Counted from the stretch's first letter, positions 8,850 to 20,345 are shown. The stretch: DNA of 64,000 nt from an uncultured Pelagibacteraceae bacterium (GCA_902590115.1 CACIVM010000001.1:1-64000), one strand, 5' to 3'. Made by a program: numbers and translations. The notes: generated by a model from the sequence alone, not told the origin.

Positions 8850-10292
8850 ATGAACAAAATGTTAAAGTTTATCTCTTTAAATCAGGAAACACCAAAAAAG
8901 AGAGATACAGTTAAAAGAAAAAAAGATTTTAATGAAATATACGATGATTATATTTCTAATAAAGCTAAAGAGCAATCAAGCAGGTGCTCACAATGCGGAG
9001 TTCCTTTTTGCCAAGTTCATTGTCCACTGCAGAACAATATCCCTGACTGGCTTAAGTTAACTGCAGAGGGAAGATTAAAAGAAGCTTACGAAATATCACA
9101 AAGCACAAATAACATGCCCGAAGTTTGTGGAAGGATTTGTCCGCAAGATAGACTTTGCGAGGGAAATTGCGTAATTGAGCAGTCTGGTCATGGAACGGTT
9201 ACAATTGGTTCAGTTGAAAAATATATTACAGATAATGCGTGGAAAAATGGATGGGTTAAACCGGTCAAAGTAAAAAAAGAGCTAAAGGAGAAAATAGCAA
9301 TCATAGGCTCAGGTCCTGCGGGATTAGCTTGTGCTGAGGAATTACGTAAAATAGGTTATCAAGTAACCATTTTTGACAGATATGATAGACCCGGAGGATT
9401 ATTAATTTATGGTATACCAAACTTTAAACTTGAAAAAGATATTGTTCAAAGAAGAACAAAACTTTTAGCAGATAGCGGTATTAAATTCGTCCAAAATTTT
9501 GAAGTAGGAAAAGACACTAGTTTACATAAACTTAAAGAAAAATATGATGCTGTGCTAATAGCAACTGGAGTTTATAAAGCTAGAAATATTGAAATTCCTG
9601 GATCAGACCTTAAAAATATTTTTCCTGCTATGGATTTTTTAACAGCCTCAAATAAAAAGGGATTAGGTGATAAGGTCGAAAATTTTGACAATGGACTACT
9701 AAATGCACAAAACAAAGATGTTGTTGTAATAGGCGGGGGAGATACAGCAATGGATTGTGTAAGAACTGCAACACGACAAAAAGCAAAATCTGTTAAGTGT
9801 TTGTATAGAAGAGATAGAGATAACATGCCAGGTTCGGCTAGAGAGGTAGAAAATGCTATAGAAGAAGGAGTAGAATTTTTATGGTTGTCTAGTCCAAAGG
9901 AATTTATCGGAGAACAAAGTATAAAGGAAATTAAAGTTAATAAAATTAAATTGGGTGAACCAGATCCCTCTGGAAGAAGAAAACCAATTATTCAGGATGG
10001 TTTAGAATTCAAATTAAAGGCAGATATGGTTATAAAGTCTCTAGGCTTTGATCCTGAGAATATTCCAAAATTATTTAATGCAGAAGAGTTGTCTGTTTCT
10101 AGATGGGGTACAATAAAAATCGATATAGATACAATGCAAACAAACATTGACGGCATATTTGCAGCTGGCGATATAGTGAGAGGAGCTTCTTTAGTAGTTT
10201 GGGCTATAAAAGATGGTAGAGATGCTGCAATTCAAATTGAAAAATATCTGAAAAATAAATCGAAAAAAGTTAAGAGTGAAAAAGCTGCATGA
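8850..10292 (+). CDS. gltD: glutamate synthase small subunit (start may be the second Met at 8859)
   Basis: CSQCGVPFCQVHCPLQNNIPDWL Fe-S motif; IIGSGPAGLACAEELRK; GGGDTAMDCVRTA. Confidence 0.95.
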   Translation: MNKMLKFISLNQETPKKRDTVKRKKDFNEIYDDYISNKAKEQSSRCSQCGVPFCQVHCPLQNNIPDWLKLTAEGRLKEAYEISQSTNNMPEVCGRICPQDRLCEGNCVIEQSGHGTVTIGSVEKYITDNAWKNGWVKPVKVKKELKEKIAIIGSGPAGLACAEELRKIGYQVTIFDRYDRPGGLLIYGIPNFKLEKDIVQRRTKLLADSGIKFVQNFEVGKDTSLHKLKEKYDAVLIATGVYKARNIEIPGSDLKNIFPAMDFLTASNKKGLGDKVENFDNGLLNAQNKDVVVIGGGDTAMDCVRTATRQKAKSVKCLYRRDRDNMPGSAREVENAIEEGVEFLWLSSPKEFIGEQSIKEIKVNKIKLGEPDPSGRRKPIIQDGLEFKLKADMVIKSLGFDPENIPKLFNAEELSVSRWGTIKIDIDTMQTNIDGIFAAGDIVRGASLVVWAIKDGRDAAIQIEKYLKNKSKKVKSEKAA

Positions 10293-13200
10293 ACAATAAA
10301 TATTTAAAAAATAAAAAAATATTAGAAGATAATTACAGCTATGATAGAAGTTTTGAACACGATGCATGTGGGGTTGGTCTTATAGCGTCAACAAATGGAG
10401 AAAAATCCAGAAAGATAGTTGAATATGGCATCGAGGCTCTTAAGGCAGTTTGGCATAGAGGCGCAGTCGATGCAGATGGTAAATCTGGTGATGGAGCAGG
10501 TATTAAACTTGAGATTTCTCCAGATTTTTTTAATGAGAAAATAATCTCTACTGGTCATAAACATGACGAGAGTAAGAGAATATGCGTTGGTATGATCTTT
10601 ATGCCTAGAAATAATTACGATCATCAAGAAAAATGTAGGACAATCGTTGAAAATATTTTATTAGCTAATGATTTCTATATCTACGGCTGGCGGCAAGTTC
10701 CAGTTAATCCAAAAGTTTTAGGCCCAACAGCGGAGAATGGAAGACCTGAAATCGCCCAAGTTCTTTTTAGGAAAAATAAAGAAATTGAGACGGATAGTCT
10801 TGAAAGAAATTTGTATGAGATTAGAAAAAGAATTGAAAAAGCAGCGAGAGATGAACAGCTAAAAGATTTCTATATTTGCTCTATGAGCTCAAGGTCAATT
10901 GTATATAAGGGTATGTTTTTAGCTGAAGCTCTATCAGATTTTTATTTAGACTTGAAAAATGAAAAGTTTACCTCAAGATTCGCAATTTTCCATCAAAGAT
11001 ATTCAACCAACACTTTTCCGAGCTGGGATCTTGCGCAACCATTAAGAACTTTAGCACATAATGGGGAAATAAATACTTTAAAGGGCAATGTAAATTGGAT
11101 GAAAATTCATGAACAAGACATGTCTAGTGAACTTTTTGATGACGTCAATAATTTAAAACCAGTTATAATACCGGGAAACTCAGACTCCGCCTCATTAGAT
11201 AATGTATTTGAACTATTAACTCACTCTGGAAAACTGGCACCGTTAATCAAACTTATGATGATCCCAGACGCATGGTCTAAAAGAAGTAAAACAGTTCCCA
11301 AAAACCACCAAGAATTATTTAATTTTTTAAACAGCACTATAGAACCTTGGGACGGGCCTGCTGCAATATGTGCTACTGACGCAAAATGGGTTATAGCTTC
11401 GGTAGATAGAAATGGATTGAGACCTCTTAGATATTCAATCACATCAGATAACTTAATATACGCAGGGTCAGAAACTGGTATGATTAATATACCAGAGGAA
11501 AAAATTATTAAAAAAGGAAGATTGGGTCCAGGAGAAATAATTGCAATTGAGTTAAAAAAAGGCAAGCTTTTTTTAGATAAAGAAATTAAAGATTATCTTT
11601 CAAAAGATTATAAGGATTATAACAAACAAATAATCGATCTTGATAAAAAATTAAAAACTGGAAAAGAAATTATAAATTTTAAAGGTAATGACTTAAGAAG
11701 AAGACAATATATATCTGGATATAGTATTGAAGATTTAGAGATGATACTTCATCCGATGGTAGAGGAAGGCAAAGAGGCTACTGGTTCAATGGGAGACGAT
11801 ACTCCAGTAGCAGTTTTGTCAAGCCATTTCAGACCATTATCACATTATTTTAGGCAAAATTTTAGCCAAGTAACAAATCCTCCAATTGACTCGTTAAGAG
11901 AAAATAAAGTTATGAGTTTAAAAACAAGGTTTGGAAACTTAGGAAACATCCTTGATTTTAGTAATTTGACTGAAGAAAATATTTTCGTCTTAGACAGTCC
12001 AATTCTAACAAACTCTCAATTTAGGAAGTTTAAAAGTCTTTTTTCAAATAAGATTAAATTAATTGATTGCACCTTTGATATTTCAAAAACTTTAAAGTCA
12101 AGACTAGACGAACTTATGAATGAAGCAGAAATTGCAGTGCGCGAAGGAAGTACAAAATTAATTTTAAGTGATAAATCTATTAATGAAAATAAGGCAATTA
12201 TTCCAATGATACTTGCAGTAGGTGCAATTAATTCACATCTTGTTAAAAAAGGTTTGAGGGGTTATTGTTCTATAAATATCGAAACTGCTGAAACTTTAGA
12301 TACACATTCTTTTGCAGTCTTAATTGGTGTAGGAGCTACCACAGTTAATCCATATCTAACGATTGATAGCATTTTTCAACGATTTGAAAAAAAACTATTT
12401 GGAAAATTAGATTTTCTAACTTGTGTTGAGAGATATAAAAAATCAATTGAAAATGGTCTGTTGAAAATTATGTCAAAAATGGGTATCTCAGTAATCAGTT
12501 CTTATCGTGGAGGATCTAATTTTGAAACAGTAGGTTTAAGCAGAGCAATAGTTTCAGATTATTTCCCAGGAATGACCTCAAGAATTTCTGGGATAGGTAT
12601 TAAAGGACTTGAAGAAAAAATTAAATCTCTTCACCAAGACGCTTTTAAGAAAGATGTTTATGTTCTTCCTATTGGAGGTATCTATAAATACAGAAAAACA
12701 GGAGAAAACCATCAATTTCAGGGCAAGTTGATACATACATTGCAACATGCTGTTGGCACAGGTTCTTACGAAAATTACAAGTCTTATTCAAAAGGCATAC
12801 ATGGTTTACCCCCAATAAGTTTAAGAGATTTGCTAGATTTCAAAAAGGAAAAAACTCCTATAGACATATCTCATGTTGAACCTGTAGAAAGTCTTACAAA
12901 AAGATTTGGAAGTGGAAGCATGTCTCACGGAGCATTGTCTGAAGAAGCACACGAAACTTTAGCAATCGGGATGAATCGTATTAAAGGAGCCTCTTGCAGC
13001 GGTGAAGGTGGAGAGGACTCTAGAAGGTTTAAAATTTTAGAAAATGGAGATACGGCTAACTCAAGGGTAAAACAAGTTGCTTCAGCGCGATTTGGAGTAA
13101 CAATAGATTATCTAAATAATTGCAATGAAATTGAAATTAAAATAGCCCAAGGTGCAAAACCTGGCGAGGGTGGACAATTACCAGGTTTTAAAGTTACAAA

Positions 13201-14791
13201 AGATATAGCTAGGTTAAGACACTCAACTCCTGGAGTTACACTTATATCTCCACCACCTCATCATGATATATATTCAATTGAAGACTTGGCTCAACTAATT
13301 TATGACTTAAAGCAAATAAATCCTAGGGCAAGAATTGGAGTAAAATTAGTTGCGTCAACAGGCATTGGAACAATAGCAGCTGGAGTAGCAAAGGCTAAAG
13401 CAGATGTAATTTTAATTTCTGGTCATTCCGGAGGCACAGGTGCTAGTCCACAGACTAGTGTTAAATACGCTGGCATACCGTGGGAAATGGGACTAACCGA
13501 AGCACATCAGATTTTAACATTAAATAATCTAAGACATAAAGTGACTTTACGAACCGATGGTGGTTTAAAAACTGGAAGAGATATAGTTATGGCAGCTATG
13601 ATGGGCGCTGAAGAATTTGGAATGGGGACGTCATCATTAATTGCGATGGGATGTATTATGGTTCGTCAATGTCACTCTAACACTTGTCCCGTAGGAGTTT
13701 GTACACAGGACACTGAGCTGAGAAAAAAATTTGGTGGAACACCAGAAAAAGTAGTTAATTTTTTTAAATTTGTAGCTGAAGAGGTAAGGGAAATTTTAGC
13801 TGAACTTGGCTTTAAAAATTTAGAAGATGTTATCGGTAGAACCGATCTTTTAACACAGGTAAGCCGGGGATCTCCAAATCTAGATGACTTGGATCTTAAC
13901 CCGCTTTTAGTTCAAACAGATCCAGGTGAAAACCCAAGATTTTGTAAAGATAAAATTATTAATAAAGTTCCAGACACTATTGATGAAAAAATATGGAAAG
14001 AGATAAAAAACAAATTTGATGGAGATAATAACATAACTTTTAAAGACAATATAAAAAATACTCAGAGAGCAATTGGAACGAGATTATCTCATTATGTTTA
14101 CGAAAAATACGGTTATAATGAATTAAAAGAGGATAAAATTATTTTGAAATTAACAGGTTCAGCAGGTCAATCATTAGGAGCTTTTTTAGGTAAAGGTATT
14201 AAGATAATTGTGGAAGGCGACGCCAACGATTATGTTGGAAAAGGATTATCTGGTGGAAAAATTATAGTTAAAACAAATAATACTTCAAAATTAAAATCAA
14301 ATGAAAATGTGATTATCGGCAACACAGTTTTTTATGGAGCAACTTCTGGAAAATTGTTTGCCTCTGGTAAAGCTGGAGAGAGGTTTGCTGTTCGAAATTC
14401 AGGAGGTGTGGCTGTGGTTGAAGGTTGTGGTTCGAATGGATGTGAATACATGACTGGCGGAACAGTAATTGTTCTAGGAAAAGTAGGAGATAATTTCGGT
14501 GCTGGCATGACAGGTGGGATGGCATATATCTATGATCCAAAAAATACTTTTGAAAACTATGCTAACCCACAAAGTATTGTTTGGCAAAAACCAGAGACAG
14601 ATTATTGGAAAGATAAATTAAAAAATATATTAATTGAATTCTATAATGAAACTAATTCCAAAATAGCTCGATTAATTTTAGACAACTTTGAGAGGGAATT
14701 AAAAAATTTTAAACAAATTTGTCCAGAGGAAATGCTAGACAAACTTGAAAGTCCTTTTAACAATAAAAATATTAAGTCAAAAACCGCTTAA
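10289..14791 (+). CDS. gltB: glutamate synthase large subunit
   Basis: 1500 aa; DACGVGLIAS N-terminus, HQRYSTNTFPSWDLAQP, EGGEDSRRF, GRDIVMAAMMGAEEFGMGTSSLIAMGC, GGxxxG-rich C-terminal domain; ATGA overlap with gltD. Confidence 0.97.
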   Translation: MNNKYLKNKKILEDNYSYDRSFEHDACGVGLIASTNGEKSRKIVEYGIEALKAVWHRGAVDADGKSGDGAGIKLEISPDFFNEKIISTGHKHDESKRICVGMIFMPRNNYDHQEKCRTIVENILLANDFYIYGWRQVPVNPKVLGPTAENGRPEIAQVLFRKNKEIETDSLERNLYEIRKRIEKAARDEQLKDFYICSMSSRSIVYKGMFLAEALSDFYLDLKNEKFTSRFAIFHQRYSTNTFPSWDLAQPLRTLAHNGEINTLKGNVNWMKIHEQDMSSELFDDVNNLKPVIIPGNSDSASLDNVFELLTHSGKLAPLIKLMMIPDAWSKRSKTVPKNHQELFNFLNSTIEPWDGPAAICATDAKWVIASVDRNGLRPLRYSITSDNLIYAGSETGMINIPEEKIIKKGRLGPGEIIAIELKKGKLFLDKEIKDYLSKDYKDYNKQIIDLDKKLKTGKEIINFKGNDLRRRQYISGYSIEDLEMILHPMVEEGKEATGSMGDDTPVAVLSSHFRPLSHYFRQNFSQVTNPPIDSLRENKVMSLKTRFGNLGNILDFSNLTEENIFVLDSPILTNSQFRKFKSLFSNKIKLIDCTFDISKTLKSRLDELMNEAEIAVREGSTKLILSDKSINENKAIIPMILAVGAINSHLVKKGLRGYCSINIETAETLDTHSFAVLIGVGATTVNPYLTIDSIFQRFEKKLFGKLDFLTCVERYKKSIENGLLKIMSKMGISVISSYRGGSNFETVGLSRAIVSDYFPGMTSRISGIGIKGLEEKIKSLHQDAFKKDVYVLPIGGIYKYRKTGENHQFQGKLIHTLQHAVGTGSYENYKSYSKGIHGLPPISLRDLLDFKKEKTPIDISHVEPVESLTKRFGSGSMSHGALSEEAHETLAIGMNRIKGASCSGEGGEDSRRFKILENGDTANSRVKQVASARFGVTIDYLNNCNEIEIKIAQGAKPGEGGQLPGFKVTKDIARLRHSTPGVTLISPPPHHDIYSIEDLAQLIYDLKQINPRARIGVKLVASTGIGTIAAGVAKAKADVILISGHSGGTGASPQTSVKYAGIPWEMGLTEAHQILTLNNLRHKVTLRTDGGLKTGRDIVMAAMMGAEEFGMGTSSLIAMGCIMVRQCHSNTCPVGVCTQDTELRKKFGGTPEKVVNFFKFVAEEVREILAELGFKNLEDVIGRTDLLTQVSRGSPNLDDLDLNPLLVQTDPGENPRFCKDKIINKVPDTIDEKIWKEIKNKFDGDNNITFKDNIKNTQRAIGTRLSHYVYEKYGYNELKEDKIILKLTGSAGQSLGAFLGKGIKIIVEGDANDYVGKGLSGGKIIVKTNNTSKLKSNENVIIGNTVFYGATSGKLFASGKAGERFAVRNSGGVAVVEGCGSNGCEYMTGGTVIVLGKVGDNFGAGMTGGMAYIYDPKNTFENYANPQSIVWQKPETDYWKDKLKNILIEFYNETNSKIARLILDNFERELKNFKQICPEEMLDKLESPFNNKNIKSKTA

Positions 14792-15660
14792 TGCATAATA
14801 AATTTTTTTTTTTTGGTTTTGGTCAAGTAGGAAGATATTTTTTAGATTACTTACAAAAAAAAAAAAATAAATTTTCATTTAATGTAACTTCTACTTCATC
14901 AACAAAATATAAAAATTTTAAAGGCAAAAAATACATGTCTTTAAAATTTAATGGAAATAAATATGACAAAAGAATATCCAAAATATTATCATCTGTAAAA
15001 TATGTTTTAATTTCAGTACCCCCAAACCATAGAGGTGATTTAGTTCTAAAATATTTTGCAAACGATCTTAATAATAAATCTATAAAAAAAATTATTTATT
15101 TATCTGCTACAAATGTTTATGGAAATCACAATGGTAAATGGGTTAATGAAAAATCAAAATGTAAACCTACTAGCAAACAAGGTATCAACAGATTAAAGGC
15201 TGAAAGCCAATGGAGCAGGTTTTGTAAAAAAAATAAATTAAACTTTAATATTTTAAGAATAGCTGGTATTTATTCAAAAGAATTGAATGCAATAAAAAGA
15301 CTTAAGCAAGGTTCCAAAATATATGTTAGAAAAAAAAACCATTATTTTTCCAGAGTTCATGTAGAAGATATTGCACAAGTAATTTATAAAGTATTCATAA
15401 ACAAAAATATCAACTCTGAAATATTCAATGTAGCTGATGACATGCCTGCGTCCAATGAGACTATTAATAAATATGCTGCAAAAATTCTCAAAATCAGAAA
15501 TCTAAAAGAAATAGATGTCAAAAGATTAAGGGGTAAAATGATTAAAAACTTTTACAAAGATAGTAAAAAAGTAAAAAATTCAAAAATTAAAAGCATTTTA
15601 AAAGTTAACTTAAAATATCCCACATATAAAAAGGGATTATTAAATCTCAGAAACAATTAA
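14791..15660 (+). CDS. NAD-dependent epimerase/dehydratase-like protein
   Basis: MHNKFFFFGFGQVGRYF nucleotide-binding motif, YLSATNVYGNHNGKWVNE. Confidence 0.7.
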   Translation: MHNKFFFFGFGQVGRYFLDYLQKKKNKFSFNVTSTSSTKYKNFKGKKYMSLKFNGNKYDKRISKILSSVKYVLISVPPNHRGDLVLKYFANDLNNKSIKKIIYLSATNVYGNHNGKWVNEKSKCKPTSKQGINRLKAESQWSRFCKKNKLNFNILRIAGIYSKELNAIKRLKQGSKIYVRKKNHYFSRVHVEDIAQVIYKVFINKNINSEIFNVADDMPASNETINKYAAKILKIRNLKEIDVKRLRGKMIKNFYKDSKKVKNSKIKSILKVNLKYPTYKKGLLNLRNN

Positions 15661-16413
15661 CTTTAACTCTTTAATCATCTTTTTTAAATTTTTCTTTTGA
15701 GATAAACTGTGATCACCTTTTCTAATTACAAGCAATTTTTTTTTTGCTTTTGGAAAAATTGATAAAACCTTTCTAGAAAAAGAAACTGGAACAACCTCAT
15801 CATTTTGCCCATGGAACATAGTTACCTTTATCTTAATCTTGATTTTTTTTGTAAATACTTTATTTTTTCTTCCGTCTTTAACCAGCTGATGTGTTATGGG
15901 ATATTCATATTGTTTTTTCTTAAATTTCGAGTCTCCATGTTTTATTATACTTACTCCTTTCTCAATAATCTCTTTTTTAATTTTTTTTGGAAATTTTTTC
16001 CACATCAATCTATCCAAAAATTCTGGAGCAGAACCTATTCCAATAAAACCAATGATTTGTTTTTTAAAATATCTAAACTGATTTAAAGCAATCCAGGCTC
16101 CCATACTTGAACCGATTAAAATAAAATTTTTTTTCTTTACTATTTTTTCAATTGATTTTTTTACATCATTTGACCACTCACTTATATTTCCTTTAGTAAA
16201 AATTCCAGATGACTTACCGTGACCTGAGTATTCTACTGCCAAAAAACCTAGCTTATTTTTTATTGCATAATTTTTAAACGAAAGAGGTTTTTTACCATCT
16301 ATGTCAGACATGAATCCTGGTAAAAAAATTACATATACTTTATTTTTGCTTAAATTATGAGAAATTCTAAGTTTTTTTGTTTTGGATAATCTAAGGTAAT
16401 TATATTTTTTCAT
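15640..16413 (-). CDS. alpha/beta hydrolase
   Basis: VIFLPGFMSDIDG, ILIGSSMGAWIAL nucleophile elbow, C-terminal GDHSLS histidine. Confidence 0.8.
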   Translation of the reverse strand: MKKYNYLRLSKTKKLRISHNLSKNKVYVIFLPGFMSDIDGKKPLSFKNYAIKNKLGFLAVEYSGHGKSSGIFTKGNISEWSNDVKKSIEKIVKKKNFILIGSSMGAWIALNQFRYFKKQIIGFIGIGSAPEFLDRLMWKKFPKKIKKEIIEKGVSIIKHGDSKFKKKQYEYPITHQLVKDGRKNKVFTKKIKIKIKVTMFHGQNDEVVPVSFSRKVLSIFPKAKKKLLVIRKGDHSLSQKKNLKKMIKELKLIVSEI

Positions 16414-16455
16414 CTACTTACTCTCCTAGTTGTCTGATAATGTAACATTATACTT

Positions 16456-17613
16456 ATGTCGTCAAAAATCAAAGTTTTACAAGTCATACCTAGATTAGGA
16501 TATGGGGGCGCAGAGACAGGTTGTTATGATTTAGCTCATTATTTGTATGAGCAAAATTGTAAGTCAATAATTGTGACTAGCGGTGGTGAACTGTTAAAAT
16601 ATGTTAAAAAAGATAAAGTAAAAATTATTAGATTACCTGTTCACTCCAAAAACCCAATATTAATTTTTTTAAACACTTTAGTTTTAATCTTTTTACAAAT
16701 TATTTATAATGTAGATGTTGTCCATGCTAGAAGTCGAGCTCCAGCATGGTCTTGTTATTGGGCTTGTTTGATAACAAGACGAAAATTTGTAACAACTTTT
16801 CATGGAACATATTTAATCAGCAATGCTATAAAAAAATATTATAATAGTGTCATGCTTAAATCAAAGTTGATAATTGCAGGTTCGAATTTTATTTTTAATC
16901 ATATAAATAAAAATTACGAAAATTATTTAAATGTCAAAAATAAATTAATGGTGATATTTAGAGGAATTAATCTTGAATATTTTAATAAAAAAAATATTTC
17001 TATTAAAAACATTGAAAAAATTAAAGTAGCTTGGGGCATCAACGATAATAGTTTTAAAATTTTACTTCCTGGAAGACTATCCCAGTGGAAAGGACAGGAT
17101 ATTTTCATAGAAGCTCTAAATATTTTAATAGAAGATTTTAACAAAAGTGATTTTCAAGCAATAATTTTGGGCTCTGATCAAGGTAGAAATGTTTACTCAA
17201 AAAAACTTAAGAGTTTAGTCGATAGATATAATTTAAACAAAAAGATAAAATTCGTAAACCATTGTAATAATATGCCAGTTGCTTATGTCATCTCTGATCT
17301 TATTGTTTCTTCGTCAACAAGACCGGAGGCATTTGGTAGAATAGCGGTAGAGGCCCAAGCAATGCAAAAACCAATAGTAGCAAGCAATATAGGAGGATCT
17401 ACTGAAACGATATTGGATAAAAAAACTGGGTTTTTATATAAATTTGATGATCCGCGAGAGTTAGCCAAAGCTATTAATGAAGTTATGGAGCTAGATAAAG
17501 ATACATTGAATTCTATTGGAAACGAGGGTAGAAAAAACGTGTCGAAAAAATTTGATGTTGAAAAAATGTGTAGAACAACTTTCATAGAGTATAAAAAATT
17601 GTTAAATATTTGA
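16456..17613 (+). CDS. glycosyltransferase family 4 / group 1
   Basis: VIPRLGYGGAETGCYDLAHYL, ILLPGRLSQWKGQDIFIEAL, RPEAFGRIAVEAQAMQKPIVASNIGG. Confidence 0.88.
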   Translation: MSSKIKVLQVIPRLGYGGAETGCYDLAHYLYEQNCKSIIVTSGGELLKYVKKDKVKIIRLPVHSKNPILIFLNTLVLIFLQIIYNVDVVHARSRAPAWSCYWACLITRRKFVTTFHGTYLISNAIKKYYNSVMLKSKLIIAGSNFIFNHINKNYENYLNVKNKLMVIFRGINLEYFNKKNISIKNIEKIKVAWGINDNSFKILLPGRLSQWKGQDIFIEALNILIEDFNKSDFQAIILGSDQGRNVYSKKLKSLVDRYNLNKKIKFVNHCNNMPVAYVISDLIVSSSTRPEAFGRIAVEAQAMQKPIVASNIGGSTETILDKKTGFLYKFDDPRELAKAINEVMELDKDTLNSIGNEGRKNVSKKFDVEKMCRTTFIEYKKLLNI

Positions 17614-19533
17614 ATGCCTGAAATACAATTATTAAACGGAAAAAAAATCTCCTTTGATATTTCAATTGATGGTTTTGAATTGTCAAAAAAAATTAGCAAA
17701 TCAATTGAAAAAGAAGCTCTTGTGATGGAGGTTGATGGTGTACTTAAAGATCTTAGTTATAAAATAAAAAAAAGTAGTAAGGTAAAATTTATCACATCTA
17801 AAGATAAAGAGGGCATCGAGGTTATTCGACATGACGCAGCTCATATAATGGCTATGGCCGTTCAGGAACTTTTTACAGATACCCAAGTTACAATTGGACC
17901 GGTAATAGAAAATGGTTTTTTTTACGATTTTTCAAGAAAAAAACCTTTTACTAGTGAAGATTTAAAAAAGATTGAAAAAAAAATGTCTGAAATAGTTGAT
18001 AGAAATGTAAAAACTAAAAGAGAAGTTTGGAAAAGAGAAGAGGCAATAAAACATTTCAAAAAAATTGGAGAAAATTACAAAGCTGAAATAATTGAGAGTA
18101 TTCCAAGCGATGAAGAGCTATCTATTTATCACCACGGAGATACTTGGTATGATTTGTGTAGAGGACCTCACCTTGCTTCCTCTGGAAAAATTGGTAAAGC
18201 TTTTAAACTTACTAAAGTAGCAGGTGCCTACTGGCGAGGAGACTCCAACAATGAGATGCTTCAAAGAATTTACGGAACATGTTGGTCCTCAAAAAAAGAG
18301 TTAGAAGAATACTTAAAAAGGTTAGAAGAGGCCGAAAAAAGAGATCATAGAAAGCTTGGTAAAGAAATGGATTTGTTTCACTTCAGAGAAGAAAGTCCGG
18401 GGTCGGTCTTTTGGCATGAAAAGGGATGGATTTTATTTCAGAGACTAATAGAATTTATGAGAATAAAACAAAGATTGGCTGGTTATAAAGAGATAAATAC
18501 ACCAGAGCTATTAGATAAGTCTTTATGGGAAAAATCTGGTCACTGGGATAAATTTGGTGAGCATATGTTTACTTCAGATACCCCGGACAACAAAACCTTT
18601 GCAGTCAAACCAATGAATTGTCCTGGGTGCGTACAAATTTTTAATCAAGGTCTGAAGAGCTATAGAGATTTACCTCTGAAACTATCAGAGTTTGGAAAAG
18701 TGCATAGATATGAACCTTCAGGTGCCCTGCACGGCTTATTAAGAGTAAGAGCGTTTACACAAGATGATGCTCATATTTTTTGCACAGAGGAGCAAATTAC
18801 CAACGAATGTCTATTGGTAACAAATCTTATAATAGAAATTTATAAAAGCTTAGGGTTTGAGAATATTATACTTAAATATTCTGATAGGCCTGCAAAAAGA
18901 GTAGGAGATGACAAAGTTTGGGATAAATCTGAAGCTGCGCTTTTATCTGCGATCAAAAAATCAAAATTAGATTATACTATAAATAAAGGAGAAGGAGCTT
19001 TTTATGGTCCAAAAATTGAATTTGTTTTAAGAGACGCTATAGGTAGAGACTGGCAATGTGGAACTTTGCAAGTTGATTTAAATCTGCCAGGAAGACTCGG
19101 TGCAAATTATGTAGACAAAGGTGGCGGAAAAAAAGTTCCAGTAATGCTCCACAGAGCTTTATTCGGATCTTTGGAGAGATTTATAGGTATATTAATTGAA
19201 CATTATGCTGGAAAGTTACCGTTATGGTTGTCCCCAACACAAGTAATAGTGCTTCCAATTTCTGAGGAAAACAATTCATATGCAAAAAAGGTATTTGAAG
19301 ATCTATTTAAAGAGGGTATAAAATGTGAAGTGGATTTAAAAAATCAGAAAATAAATTATAAAATAAGAGAGCACTCTTTGGCAAAAGTTCCGGTAATCTT
19401 GGTTTGTGGTAAGAAAGAACAATCTAATGATAGCGTCACAGTAAGACGCCTAGGATCAGAAAAACAAGAAACAATTAAGTTTAAAAAATTTTTAGAAAAT
19501 ATGATTAAATCAAATAAGCTTCCGTTAAATTAA
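17614..19533 (+). CDS. thrS: threonyl-tRNA synthetase
   Basis: TGS domain, HDAAHIMAMAVQELF, GPVIENGFFYDF, CRGPHL, KPMNCPGCVQIF, VPVMLHRALFGSLERFIGILIEHYAG. Confidence 0.97.
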   Translation: MPEIQLLNGKKISFDISIDGFELSKKISKSIEKEALVMEVDGVLKDLSYKIKKSSKVKFITSKDKEGIEVIRHDAAHIMAMAVQELFTDTQVTIGPVIENGFFYDFSRKKPFTSEDLKKIEKKMSEIVDRNVKTKREVWKREEAIKHFKKIGENYKAEIIESIPSDEELSIYHHGDTWYDLCRGPHLASSGKIGKAFKLTKVAGAYWRGDSNNEMLQRIYGTCWSSKKELEEYLKRLEEAEKRDHRKLGKEMDLFHFREESPGSVFWHEKGWILFQRLIEFMRIKQRLAGYKEINTPELLDKSLWEKSGHWDKFGEHMFTSDTPDNKTFAVKPMNCPGCVQIFNQGLKSYRDLPLKLSEFGKVHRYEPSGALHGLLRVRAFTQDDAHIFCTEEQITNECLLVTNLIIEIYKSLGFENIILKYSDRPAKRVGDDKVWDKSEAALLSAIKKSKLDYTINKGEGAFYGPKIEFVLRDAIGRDWQCGTLQVDLNLPGRLGANYVDKGGGKKVPVMLHRALFGSLERFIGILIEHYAGKLPLWLSPTQVIVLPISEENNSYAKKVFEDLFKEGIKCEVDLKNQKINYKIREHSLAKVPVILVCGKKEQSNDSVTVRRLGSEKQETIKFKKFLENMIKSNKLPLN

Positions 19534-20079
19534 GTGTCAAATTTAAAACAAAATTATTTTCAAAGGAGATCTAAACCTCAAGGTCCAAAGGCCAACGAAA
19601 GAATAAGAGCATTAGACGTTCAAGTAATTGGTAGCGAAGGAAATAACCTAGGTGTTTTTCCAATTAATAAAGCAATTGAACTAGCAAAAAACGAGGGCTT
19701 AGATTTAATAGAGATATCTCCAAATGCAAACCCGCCAGTTTGTAAAATAATGGATATGGGCAAGTTTAAATACGATCAACAAAAAAAAGCTAATCTAGCC
19801 AAAAAAAAGCAAAAAATTGTCTCCTTGAAAGAAATTAAATTAAGACCTGGAACAGAAATACACGATTACAATTTTAAAATTAAAAATGCAAAAAAATTTA
19901 TAACTAAGGGTGATAAAGTAAAATTTACTGTAAAGTTTAAAGGACGAGAAATGCAGCATGTTGAACTAGGTAAAAATTTAATGAATAGAATTATAGAAGA
20001 TTTAAAAGAAATTGGAAAAGTAGAGACACAGCCTAAATTCGAGGGGCGACAAATGATTATGATCATTCAGCCCAATTAA
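19534..20079 (+). CDS. infC: translation initiation factor IF-3 (GTG start as listed)
   Basis: [45 protein letters not shown]. Confidence 0.95.
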   Translation: MSNLKQNYFQRRSKPQGPKANERIRALDVQVIGSEGNNLGVFPINKAIELAKNEGLDLIEISPNANPPVCKIMDMGKFKYDQQKKANLAKKKQKIVSLKEIKLRPGTEIHDYNFKIKNAKKFITKGDKVKFTVKFKGREMQHVELGKNLMNRIIEDLKEIGKVETQPKFEGRQMIMIIQPN

Positions 20080-20137
20080 TATAAGTTATTATCACCTTGT
20101 CAAAATTAATTTAAGTCTATATAAAACCGTTAAATTT

Positions 20138-20344
20138 ATGCCAAAATTAAAAACAAAAAGTTCAGCAAAAAAAAGATTTAAGCTTACCGCTTCAGGAAAA
20201 GTAAAGATGCCCCAAGCGAATAAGAGACATGGCATGATTAAGAGAACAAATTCACAGATAAGAAAACAAAGAGGCACAACAATTATGAGCAAGCAGGACT
20301 CAAAAATTGTTAAATCATACATGCCCTACAATTTAAGAGGATAG
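20138..20344 (+). CDS. rpmI: 50S ribosomal protein L35
   Basis: [23 protein letters not shown]. Confidence 0.96.
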   Translation: MPKLKTKSSAKKRFKLTASGKVKMPQANKRHGMIKRTNSQIRKQRGTTIMSKQDSKIVKSYMPYNLRG

Positions 20345-20345
20345 A

